Positions 46,707-55,363 of a DNA stretch of 64,000 nt are shown one piece after another. The notes beneath the pieces are model-generated. The model saw only the letters and a program-made list of their open reading frames with translations. It searched no databases and had not been told where the DNA came from. A program made the translations under genes and the position numbers. Each line of letters begins with the position of its first letter. Within the stretch, counting starts at the first letter, position 1. The stretch spans positions 5,338,501-5,402,500 of the forward strand of contig NZ_MEHJ01000001.1 in NCBI RefSeq assembly GCF_001746415.1, in the 5' to 3' direction. The DNA is from Streptomyces agglomeratus (GTDB taxonomy: Bacteria > Actinomycetota > Actinomycetes > Streptomycetales > Streptomycetaceae).

Positions 46707-47318
46707 TCAGCGCTCCCGCGTGCCGCTCGCCCGGCGACGCAGGAGCCAGGTACCGCCGACGGCGGTCGCGGCCAGTACGGCCACACCCGCCGCGATCTGG
46801 GTGGTGTTGGAGCCCGCGGCTCCGCCGACACCGGTCTTGACGTGGCCCGTGGGATGCGTGGGCCTGTGGCCCGGCTCGTGGCGGGCCGGGTCGTGCTCGG
46901 CGGGTTCGTGCCGGGTGGGGTCGTGGTGGGCCGGGTCGTCGTGGGTGGGCTCGGGCGGACCGGGGGTCACGGTCAGGGTTCCCTGGGCGGTGTTGCCGTT
47001 GTCGCAGGCCACAGCGATGTCGTGGGTTCCCTCAGGGGCGTCCGGGGGCAGAGTGAACTGCCCGGCGACGGCCTCTTTGTGGGTGGCCGGCCGCAGCTCG
47101 AAGTCACCGGCTCCGACGGAGTTCGCGTCTCCCGTGCCGCTGCTGTCGGTACCGCAGGCGGTGGTGTTCACGGTGATGGTCTCGCCGGGGCGCGCGGTCG
47201 CCGGGTGCACCTCCAGCTTCTGCTGAGGGGTGTCGTTCTCGGCGTGCACCGGACCAGCCCCGAGCCCGATCACGGCGGCCGCCAGCGCGGTACCGGTCAG
47301 CAGAAGTGCAGGGCGCAT
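46707..47318 (-). CDS. Secreted surface protein, probable sortase partner
   Basis: A 203-aa exported protein. The signal peptide ends GPVHAEN (about 27). An immunoglobulin-like domain follows (LEVHPATARPGETITVNTTA, with two Cys). Residues 125-165 are a His/Asp/Glu/Pro repeat region (HDPTRHEPAEHDPARHEP). The C terminus has a cell-wall-sorting layout, GVGGAAGSNTTQ, a 20-residue helix, then RRRASGTRER, but no LPXTG or LAXTG. The His-rich linker might bind metal. GGGAGG precedes ATG 47318. The sortase gene follows 127 nt downstream. Confidence 0.82.
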   Translation of the reverse strand: MRPALLLTGTALAAAVIGLGAGPVHAENDTPQQKLEVHPATARPGETITVNTTACGTDSSGTGDANSVGAGDFELRPATHKEAVAGQFTLPPDAPEGTHDIAVACDNGNTAQGTLTVTPGPPEPTHDDPAHHDPTRHEPAEHDPARHEPGHRPTHPTGHVKTGVGGAAGSNTTQIAAGVAVLAATAVGGTWLLRRRASGTRER

Positions 47319-47663
47319 GGTGATCCTCCCGGAAGCTTCGGTACGGCACTCCCTCCGAGATAAGTGGCCCTGAGCGCCCGGCGCCTGCCGAAGCCGGCTC
47401 AGATGCCCGGCCTCGCCCCGCCGCCGCCCCCCCACGCGCCGGGCGTTCACCCAGGTCAGCCCCCGGGCGGCGGCAGTGCGCACGGTCCGCCCCGCCTGGC
47501 GCCCCGAATGGGTGACGTGAGGCGTACGTACGCCATCCGTACGCGACGCGACGCACAGGTCACCCGCGCAGGTCCGCGTACGGGTCACCTGTGCGGCCGC
47601 GTACGGTCACCTGTGCGGCTCCGCGTACGGGTCACCCGTGCAGGTCCGCGTACGGCCGGCGGC
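47319..47663. other. Intergenic region ending in about 25-bp repeats
   Basis: No gene is supported in these 345 nt. The first half is C-rich; the second half holds the repeat block at 47550-47658. Confidence 0.6.
47550..47658. repeat. Four degenerate repeats of about 25 bp
   Basis: Variants of CCGCGTACGGGTCACCTGTG recur at about 25-bp spacing (GTCACCCGCGCAG, GTCACCTGTGCGG twice, GTCACCCGTGCAG). They stop just before the aminotransferase stop codon. Confidence 0.8.
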
Positions 47664-48470
47664 TCAGACCTCGTCCCAGGGCGTCGCCGCGTAGACCGAC
47701 GTGACCCTCTTCATCAGCTCCTCGTCCACCGCGAACCCCGTGCCGTCGATACGCCGCACCGGCGCGATGCCCTGCGAGTTCGTGACGAACGCGGCCCGGT
47801 AGGCGCCCAGACCGTCCAGCGTCACCGGACCCCGCACCGACGGCAGCCCGGCTCCGGGAAGCCGGGCTTCGAGCAGGGTCATCGTGACGCCATGCAATGA
47901 GGGTGCGTCCGGCCAGACGACCGAAGTGCCGTCGTAGAACGCGATGTTGGTGACCGCACCCTCGGTGACCACCCCGCCGGGAGCGGTCAGCAGCGCGTCG
48001 TCGAAGCCCGCCCGCCGCGCGAGCACCCCGTAGTGGGTCTGCGCGAAGCCGCCGAGGTGTTTGAGGTGCGGGAAAGGGCGTTCGTACGGTACGGACATCA
48101 GGGCCTGCGGGGCCGCGGACATGGTGGCGGGCGGGCGGACGGTGACCATCAGGCAGGCCGCCTCCGCGCCGGGGGCCCACAACGCGTGCACGCGCACCGC
48201 CGCGTCGCGCACCCCGGCCCCGTCGAGCGCGTGCCGCACGCGCTCGCGCACCAGCTCCGCGTCGAGACCGGCGCCGAAGACCTCCCGGTTGGCGGAGTCG
48301 AGCCGCGCGAGGTGCGTGCGCAGCCCGCGCACCCTGCCGTCCCGTACCTGCATCGCCGTGAAGTGGGCGTAACCGCCGTACAGGGCCGGGACGAGAAGGT
48401 CGTCCGCGGTGGTCGCCCTGCGGCCGTCGATCTCGATGTGGGGAGCGGCGGGCTCGGAAGAAGTGGTCAT
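47664..48470 (-). CDS. PLP-dependent class IV aminotransferase
   Basis: A 268-aa fold-type IV enzyme (branched-chain aminotransferase / aminodeoxychorismate lyase group). GYAHFTAMQVRDGRVRGL begins the fold, the PLP Lys is in PHLKHLGGFAQTHYG, and TEGAVTNIAFYDG is the phosphate-binding segment. It cannot be assigned to a substrate by eye. ATG 48470 follows TACGGT at leaderless spacing and diverges from the FMN reductase gene, whose SoxR-type operator lies within the same 115-nt region. Confidence 0.85.
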   Translation of the reverse strand: MTTSSEPAAPHIEIDGRRATTADDLLVPALYGGYAHFTAMQVRDGRVRGLRTHLARLDSANREVFGAGLDAELVRERVRHALDGAGVRDAAVRVHALWAPGAEAACLMVTVRPPATMSAAPQALMSVPYERPFPHLKHLGGFAQTHYGVLARRAGFDDALLTAPGGVVTEGAVTNIAFYDGTSVVWPDAPSLHGVTMTLLEARLPGAGLPSVRGPVTLDGLGAYRAAFVTNSQGIAPVRRIDGTGFAVDEELMKRVTSVYAATPWDEV

Positions 48471-48482
48471 GCGGCCACCGTA
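48471..48482 (-). promoter_or_regulatory. Leaderless-type -10 (TACGGT) of the aminotransferase gene
   Basis: TACGGT (48482-48477), 6 nt, ATG 48470; no ribosome site. Confidence 0.5.
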
Positions 48483-48548
48483 GAGGGGACGTACGCGACC
48501 CTCGGCAGGGAGCACTTCGAGAAACGACCGCCGCAACGCCGGAACGGC

Positions 48549-48585
48549 TTGACCTCAATCTTGCTTGAGGTACGAGTCTTGCCGC
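48549..48585 (+). promoter_or_regulatory. SoxR-type promoter/operator of the FMN reductase gene
   Basis: CCTCAATCTTGCTTGAGG (48553-48570) matches the SoxR operator pattern CCTCAAG-N4-CTTGAGG with one deviation. It lies in a 19-bp spacer between TTGACC (48549-48554) and GAGTCT (48574-48579), the over-long spacing typical of MerR-family-activated promoters. The ATG is 6 nt after the -10. Confidence 0.8.
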
Positions 48586-49275
48586 ATGGACCTCACGACG
48601 CACGAATCCGCCCAGCTCAAGGCCCCTGCCAACGCCCCTGCCAACGCCCCTGCCAAGGCCCCGGCCGAGGCCGCCACCGACGCCCCTACCGACGCCCCGG
48701 CCCCGCTGCGCGTCGCCGTCATCGTCGCCAGCAACCGCGAAGGCCGCTTCGCCCCCGTCATCACCGACTGGTTCGTCTCCCGGGCCGCAGCGCACGACGA
48801 TCTCGACATCGACGTGATCGATCTGGCCGGCGTCGACCTGCCGACCGCCCTCTCCTTCCAGCCGTCCGACGAGATCAAGGCGGTACTCGCACAGGTCTCG
48901 CCCCGGCTCGCGGCCGCCGACGCCTTCGTCGTCCTCACCCCCGAGTACAACCACTCCTTCCCGGCCGCCCTCAAGAACCTCATCGACTGGCACGGCGGTG
49001 AATGGCAAGCGAAGCCGGTCGGCTTCGTCTCCTACGGCGGAATGTCCGGCGGCCTGCGCGCAGTCGAGCAACTGCGCCAGGTCTTCGCCGAGATGCACGC
49101 CACCACCATCCGCGACACCGTCAGCTTCCACGGTGCCTGGTCCCACTTCGACGAGGACGGCCGGCACAAGGACCCGTCGGCCGCCAACACCGCCGCCAAG
49201 TCCCTCCTCAACCAGCTGACCTGGTGGGCCCACGCCCTGCGCGACGCCAAGTCCGTCCGTCCGTACACCGGCTGA
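48586..49275 (+). CDS. NADPH-dependent FMN reductase, predicted SoxR target
   Basis: A 229-aa flavodoxin-like reductase. Residues 1-40 are an Ala/Pro-rich repeat stretch (NAPA units). The core begins LRVAVIVASNREGRFAPVI (FMN phosphate loop), then LTPEYNHSFPAALKNLID and YGGMSGGLRAVEQLRQVF, typical of the NADPH:FMN reductase/azoreductase family. S. coelicolor SoxR is known to control a reductase of this kind, which agrees with the operator found here. It probably handles quinones or redox-active antibiotics. Four 29-bp repeats follow the gene. Confidence 0.9.
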   Translation: MDLTTHESAQLKAPANAPANAPAKAPAEAATDAPTDAPAPLRVAVIVASNREGRFAPVITDWFVSRAAAHDDLDIDVIDLAGVDLPTALSFQPSDEIKAVLAQVSPRLAAADAFVVLTPEYNHSFPAALKNLIDWHGGEWQAKPVGFVSYGGMSGGLRAVEQLRQVFAEMHATTIRDTVSFHGAWSHFDEDGRHKDPSAANTAAKSLLNQLTWWAHALRDAKSVRPYTG

Positions 49276-49334
49276 ACGGCGGCCGGACCGTGGTGCGGGC
49301 GGCGGCCGGACCGTGATGCGGGCTCGGCGGACAC

Positions 49335-49475
49335 CCCACCACCACCTGGTCGTGGTAGGACAGCCCACCACCACCTGGTCGTGGTAGGACAGCCCACCAC
49401 CACCTGGTCGTCGTAGGACAGCCCACCACCACCTGGTCGTCGTAGGACAGCCCACCACCACCTGGTCGTGGTAGG
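49335..49475. repeat. Tandem 29-bp repeats, four full copies plus one partial
   Basis: Unit CCCACCACCACCTGGTCGTG followed by GTAGGACAG (29 bp), copies at 49335, 49364, 49393 and 49422, then a partial from 49451. Copies differ by one base (TCGTGG versus TCGTCG). There are no spacers, so this is a minisatellite, not a CRISPR array. Confidence 0.95.
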
Positions 49476-49527
49476 TGTCGCAGCGGATGGCGGGCCCGCC
49501 CGCGAAACCGCCTGTGAGGAGAGCACC

Positions 49528-49860
49528 GTGACAGAAGTGGCCGAATTCCTGACCGTACTGACCATGACCGACAGCCGGGAGAAGGCGCTGGACCTCGCGC
49601 GCGGGGCCGTCGACGCGCGGCTGGCGGCCTGTGCGCAGGTCGGTGGGCCCGTGGCCTCCGTCTACTGGTGGGAGGGGGCGACGGAGACGGCGCAGGAGTG
49701 GCAGGTGGTGTTCAAGACGGCGAGTGCGCGCTACGACGAGCTGGAGGCGCATCTCAAGGGCGCGCACGACTACGAGACGCCCGAGATCATCGCCACGCCC
49801 GTCGTGCGCGGCAGCGCGGAGTACCTGGCCTGGGTGACGCAGGAGACCACGGCCCCGTGA
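49528..49860 (+). CDS. cutA: Divalent-cation tolerance protein CutA
   Basis: A 110-aa PII-like trimeric protein. LTVLTMTDSREKALDLARGA, LAACAQVGGPVASVYWWEG and YETPEIIATPVVRGSAEYLAW are all family signatures. Linked to copper/divalent-cation tolerance, though its true function is unclear. The GTG at 49528 follows TGAGGAGAG. Its stop abuts the nasA stop head-on: TGA and TCA form TGATCA with no gap. Confidence 0.92.
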   Translation: MTEVAEFLTVLTMTDSREKALDLARGAVDARLAACAQVGGPVASVYWWEGATETAQEWQVVFKTASARYDELEAHLKGAHDYETPEIIATPVVRGSAEYLAWVTQETTAP

Positions 49861-52128
49861 TCAGTCCTGGGCGCGCTCGATCCGTACCGCGCACACCTTG
49901 AACTCCGGCATCCGGGACGTCGGGTCCAGCGCCGGATTCGTCAGGGTGTTGGCCCGTCCCTCGCCGGGCCAGTGGAACGGCATGAAGACCGTGTCCGAGC
50001 GGATGGAATCGGTGATCCGGGCCGGGGCGACCGCCCGCCCCCGCCGGGACACCACGGTGAGCCGCTCGCCCTCGGCCACGCCCAGGCGCTGCGCGAGCCG
50101 TGGATGCAGCTCCACGAAGGGGCCCGGCGCGGCCGCGTTGAGTTCGTCGACACGGCGGGTCTGGGCGCCGGACTGGTACTGGGCGACGACCCGGCCGGTG
50201 GTGAGCAGGACCGGGTACTCGGCGTCGGTCTCCTCCGCCGCCGGGCGGTGCGCGACGGGCACGAACCGGGCGCGCCCGTCCGCGGTCGCGAAGCGGTCGA
50301 GGAAGAGGCGGGGCGTGCCGGGGTGGGGAGCGGCGGGGCGGTCGTCACCGGCGGGTGGTGCGCCCGCGGTCCGGCCCTGACCCGTGGTCCGGTCTTCGCC
50401 CGCGCTCCGGTCTGCGCCCGCGCTCCGGTCTGCGCCCGCGGTCCGGTCCTGGCCAGAGGTCCGCTCGTCACCCGCCGGCGTCTCCGGGCAGGGCCAGAAG
50501 ACGCCGTCCTCCTCGGCGATCCGGCGGTACGAGATGCCCGAGTAGTCGGCCGGGCCGCCCGCCGAGGCGCGGCGCAGCTCGTCAAAGACCTCCTCCGGGT
50601 CGACGGGGAAGCCCTTCTCGTGGCCGAGCAGGGCGGCCAGGGAGTGCAGTACCTCCAGGTCCGTACGTACACCGGGCGGCGGATCGACCGCCCTGCGCCG
50701 CAGCAGCACCCGCCCCTCCAGGTTCGTCGTCGTCCCGGTCTCCTCCGCCCACTGCGTGACGGGCAGGACGACGTCGGCGAGCGCCGCCGTCTCGGAGAGC
50801 ACCACGTCCGCCACGGCGAGGAAGTCCAGCGAGCGAAGGCGCTCCTCGATATGGGCGGCGCGGGGCGCGGAGACGACCGGGTTCGAGCCCATGAGCAGGA
50901 GCGACTTGATGTCGCCGCCGAGCGCGTCGAGGAGTTCGTACGCGCTGCGCCCGGGCCCGGGGAGGCTGTCCGGGTCCACGCCCCACACGCCCGCGACGTG
51001 CTCGCGCGCGGCCGGGTCGGTGAGCTTGCGGTAGCCGGGCAGCTGGTCGGCCTTCTGGCCGTGCTCTCGGCCGCCCTGCCCGTTGCCCTGGCCGGTGAGG
51101 CAGCCGTAACCGGACAGCGGCCTGCCCGCGTTGCCCGTGGCGAGGCAGAGGTTGATCCACGCGCCGACCGTGTCGGTGCCCTTGGACTGCTGCTCGGGGC
51201 CGCGCGCGGTCAGCACCATGCCGGTCTCGGCGTCGCAGAACATCCGTACCGCGTCCCGCAGTTGGGGGACCGGGACGCCGGTGACGCGCTCGACATGCTC
51301 CGGCCAGTGCGCCATCGCGGCGGCCCGCGCCTCGTCCCAGCCGGCGGTGCGCTCCTGGATGAAGGCTTCGTCCGTACGGCCCTGGGACACGACGAGGTGC
51401 AGCAGTCCCAGCGCGAGCGCCAGGTCGGTGCCGGGACGCGGGGCGAGGTGCAGGTCGGCCTGCTCGGCGGTGCGGGTGCGGCGCGGGTCGACGACGATGA
51501 GTGTGCCGCCGTTCTCCTTCAGCTCCGTGAGGTAGCGCAGCGCGGGCGGCATCGTCTCGGCGAGGTTCGAGCCGACGAGGATCACGCAGCCGGTGCGCGG
51601 GATGTCCTCCAGCGGGAAGGGCAGGCCGCGGTCGAGGCCGAAGGCCCTCTGGTGGGCGGCGGCGGCGGACGACATGCAGAAGCGGCCGTTGTAGTCGATC
51701 TGCGAGGTGGAGAGCACGACGCGGGCGAACTTGCCGAGCGCGTACGCCTTCTCGTTCGTGAGCCCGCCGCCTCCGAAGACGCCGACGGCGTCCGGCCCGT
51801 ACGCCTGCTGTGTACGGCCGAGCCCCTCCGCGATCTTCGCGAGGGCCTCCTCCCAGGTGGCCGGTTCGAGCCGGCCGGTGGCGGGGCGACGGACCAGTGG
51901 CCTGGTCAGGCGCACCCGGGAGGAGAGCACGGCGGGCGCGGTGCGGCCCTTGCCGCACAGTGCGCCCCGGTTCACGGGGAAGTCCGTACGCTCGACGACT
52001 TCCACCACGTCGCCGCCCGCGGCCTCACTGCCCGCGGCGGCGCGCAGGTTCATGCCGCACTGGAGTGCGCAGTACGGGCAGTGGGTGGGGGTGGACGCCG
52101 GGGCGGGGGCGGGGGAGGTGCGGGGCAT
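49861..52128 (-). CDS. nasA: Assimilatory nitrate reductase, molybdopterin catalytic subunit
   Basis: A 755-aa molybdo-bis-MGD enzyme reducing nitrate to nitrite. The N-terminal [4Fe-4S] site has Cys 17, 20, 24 and 58 (CPYCALQC and GALCGKG). MGD-binding segments include DYNGRFCMSSAAAAH and the C-terminal MPFHWPGEGRANTLTNP. A Gly/Asp/Arg/Ser-rich insert at about 553-590, made of GADRSA-type hexapeptides, interrupts the region before the C-terminal molydopterin dinucleotide domain. No C-terminal BFD domain is present, so electrons come from separate carriers. A GlnR-like site lies upstream. Confidence 0.94.
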   Translation of the reverse strand: MPRTSPAPAPASTPTHCPYCALQCGMNLRAAAGSEAAGGDVVEVVERTDFPVNRGALCGKGRTAPAVLSSRVRLTRPLVRRPATGRLEPATWEEALAKIAEGLGRTQQAYGPDAVGVFGGGGLTNEKAYALGKFARVVLSTSQIDYNGRFCMSSAAAAHQRAFGLDRGLPFPLEDIPRTGCVILVGSNLAETMPPALRYLTELKENGGTLIVVDPRRTRTAEQADLHLAPRPGTDLALALGLLHLVVSQGRTDEAFIQERTAGWDEARAAAMAHWPEHVERVTGVPVPQLRDAVRMFCDAETGMVLTARGPEQQSKGTDTVGAWINLCLATGNAGRPLSGYGCLTGQGNGQGGREHGQKADQLPGYRKLTDPAAREHVAGVWGVDPDSLPGPGRSAYELLDALGGDIKSLLLMGSNPVVSAPRAAHIEERLRSLDFLAVADVVLSETAALADVVLPVTQWAEETGTTTNLEGRVLLRRRAVDPPPGVRTDLEVLHSLAALLGHEKGFPVDPEEVFDELRRASAGGPADYSGISYRRIAEEDGVFWPCPETPAGDERTSGQDRTAGADRSAGADRSAGEDRTTGQGRTAGAPPAGDDRPAAPHPGTPRLFLDRFATADGRARFVPVAHRPAAEETDAEYPVLLTTGRVVAQYQSGAQTRRVDELNAAAPGPFVELHPRLAQRLGVAEGERLTVVSRRGRAVAPARITDSIRSDTVFMPFHWPGEGRANTLTNPALDPTSRMPEFKVCAVRIERAQD
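50365..50472 (-). repeat. Six 18-bp in-frame repeats in nasA
   Basis: CGCGCTCCGGTCTGCGCC occurs twice exactly (50401-50436), with four diverged copies around it. In frame they encode GADRSA-type hexapeptides in a surface loop. Confidence 0.88.
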
Positions 52129-52143
52129 GCCGTCAGCATGCGA

Positions 52144-52178
52144 CGGCGGTGTTACGGCGACGGTCGCCCGGATGTTAC
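52144..52178 (-). promoter_or_regulatory. GlnR-box-like site before nasA
   Basis: Two GTAAC motifs on the minus strand (52178-52174 and 52155-52151) 23 bp apart, each followed at 6 nt by a weaker half-site. The segment GGCGGTGTTAC is shared with the nir operon upstream region. Confidence 0.55.
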
Positions 52179-52250
52179 GCCCCCGGTACGCCGGGCTCCG
52201 ACCGGCGCCCGCCGGCCGGTGAGGTGCGCCTGTCCGGCGACCCGCGGTGA

Positions 52251-53878
<1,628 letters not shown>

Positions 53879-53910
53879 GCCCTGTCCGTCCCCCCGTTGG
53901 GATGTTCGCC

Positions 53911-54245
53911 ATGTCGAAACGATTCTGGCCCCTGTACGGACTGCGCATCACAACTCCCCGGCTCGAACTGACCGTGCCGGACGGTGAGGTGCTGGACGAA
54001 CTGGCCGGCGTCGCGGCCGACGGCGTACTCGACGACGAGGCGTCCATGCCCTTCACGGTGCCGTGGACGGACGGTCGCCGCAGGACCGGGCCAGGGCGAC
54101 CTTCCAGCACGTCCTGGGCACCATGCCGGGTGGCGGCCGGAGAAGTGGACGCTCAGCCTCGCCGTGCGGTGCGAGGGCAGGACCGTCGGCCGCCAGGACT
54201 TCCTCACGGACGGCTTCCCGGTGACCAGGGAAGGGGACCCGGCGC
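53911..54245 (+). pseudogene. GNAT acetyltransferase remnant with two frameshifts
   Basis: Three consecutive frames together give one GNAT (RimJ/RimL-like) N-terminal half. Frame 1 is FWPLYGLRITTPRLELTVPD through SMPFTVPWTDG. A shift leads to SPQDRARATFQHVLGT, and another to WRPEKWTLSLAVRCEG followed by GRQDFLTDGFPVTREG near 54240, where similarity ends. The acetyl-CoA-binding half is missing. It is clearly decayed, not a sequencing slip. Confidence 0.82.
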
Positions 54246-54370
54246 GGACCCCGCTACGAGAAGGGCGGCGCAGGGAAAGAGCGGGCCGCCTGTCAGCGGC
54301 CGCGCCGCTCCCGTGAGGCCGCGGAAAACACCCGTCACGCCCGTGCAACGAGGCGGCAACCTGGGCCCGG

Positions 54371-54382
54371 CAGTATCGGTCC
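54371..54382 (+). promoter_or_regulatory. Leaderless-type -10 (CAGTAT)
   Basis: CAGTAT (54371-54376), 6 nt, ATG 54383. Confidence 0.4.
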
Positions 54383-55327
54383 ATGACGGAGTCGGCAGCA
54401 CACCGCGAGTCACTTCCTCTCGACAGCACGGCGCAACTGCTCACCCGTATCACCACCCAGCTCGGCACCCAGCTGAGGCACGTCTCACTGAACGGAACCC
54501 GCCGGCCGATGACCCCGCCCCCGCACCCGCCCCCGCACCAGGCCCCGTACAGGGCGCACCCGGCCGCGTACCGGGCCCTCCCGCCGCCCCCGCCCACCCT
54601 CGTCGCCGTCGCCCACGGCAGCCGCGACCCCGGCGCCCTGCGTACCGTCACCGCGCTGCTGGAGCGCGTGCGGGAGCTGCGCCCGGGTCTCGACGTACGG
54701 CTCGGGCACATCGAACTCAACGAGCCGCTGCTGACGGGCACCCTCGCTGACCTCGAGCCGGGCCGGGCCGTGCTCGTACCGCTGCTGCTCGGCCGCGGGT
54801 ACCACGTCAAGTACGACCTGCCGCAGGCCGCCGTCACCGCCCCCCACCTGCGCATCCGGACAGCGGCCCCGCTCGGCCCGCACCCCCTCCTCGTCGAGGC
54901 GCTGTACGCCCGCCTCACCGAGGCCGGCTGGACCGCCTCCGACTCCGCGCACCGGGGCAGCGGCGTCGTGCTGGCCGCCGCGGGCTCCCGCGACCCGGAA
55001 TCGGCCGCCGACACCCGGACCACCGCCGCCCTGCTCGGCGAACGCCTCGGCGGAGTCCCCGTCCTTCCCGCCTACGCCTCCGCCGCCTCACCCACCGTCC
55101 CCGAGGCCCTGCGCGCCCTCGCGGCACGCGGCCGGCACCGGACGGCCGTCGCCTCGTACTTCACCGCCCCCGGCCGCTTCGCCGCGCAGAGCGCCGCCGC
55201 CGCGCCCTGGATCGCGTCCGCGCCGCTCGGCGCCCACCCGGCCCTGGCGCGGCTCCTCCTGCTCCGTTACGACCAGGCTCTCGCCGGCCGTTCCCCCGCG
55301 CCCCGGCGGCAGCTGACCGCCGCCTGA
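54383..55327 (+). CDS. Sirohydrochlorin chelatase (CbiX/SirB type)
   Basis: A 314-aa protein with two CbiX-like domains in tandem: the first from TLVAVAHGSRDPGALRTVTA with the catalytic His, the second from GVVLAAAGSRDPESAADTRT, where that His is replaced by Ala. It inserts metal into sirohydrochlorin, giving siroheme (or cobalt precursor). As siroheme is the NirB cofactor, it may serve nitrite reduction, although sulfite reductase and cobalamin also need the pathway. The first 70 residues are a Pro/His-rich extension (PPPHPPPHQAPYRAHPAAY) perhaps useful in metal handling. Confidence 0.85.
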   Translation: MTESAAHRESLPLDSTAQLLTRITTQLGTQLRHVSLNGTRRPMTPPPHPPPHQAPYRAHPAAYRALPPPPPTLVAVAHGSRDPGALRTVTALLERVRELRPGLDVRLGHIELNEPLLTGTLADLEPGRAVLVPLLLGRGYHVKYDLPQAAVTAPHLRIRTAAPLGPHPLLVEALYARLTEAGWTASDSAHRGSGVVLAAAGSRDPESAADTRTTAALLGERLGGVPVLPAYASAASPTVPEALRALAARGRHRTAVASYFTAPGRFAAQSAAAAPWIASAPLGAHPALARLLLLRYDQALAGRSPAPRRQLTAA

Positions 55328-55351
55328 GCCCCGGCTGTCACTGGCTGCGTC

Positions 55352-55363
55352 TACTGTCGGTGC
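55352..55363 (+). promoter_or_regulatory. Leaderless-type -10 (TACTGT) of dgt
   Basis: TACTGT (55352-55357), 6 nt, ATG 55364; no ribosome site. Confidence 0.55.

Noticed and set aside
49335..49475. CRISPR array (29-bp repeats)
   Set aside because: Copies are directly adjacent with no spacers and there are no cas genes in the window.
47632..49767. 711-codon minus-strand frame spanning the FMN reductase and the 29-bp repeats
   Set aside because: It is a shadow of the aminotransferase and reductase genes joined through repeats; the translated repeats (VVVGCP-type) are an artefact.
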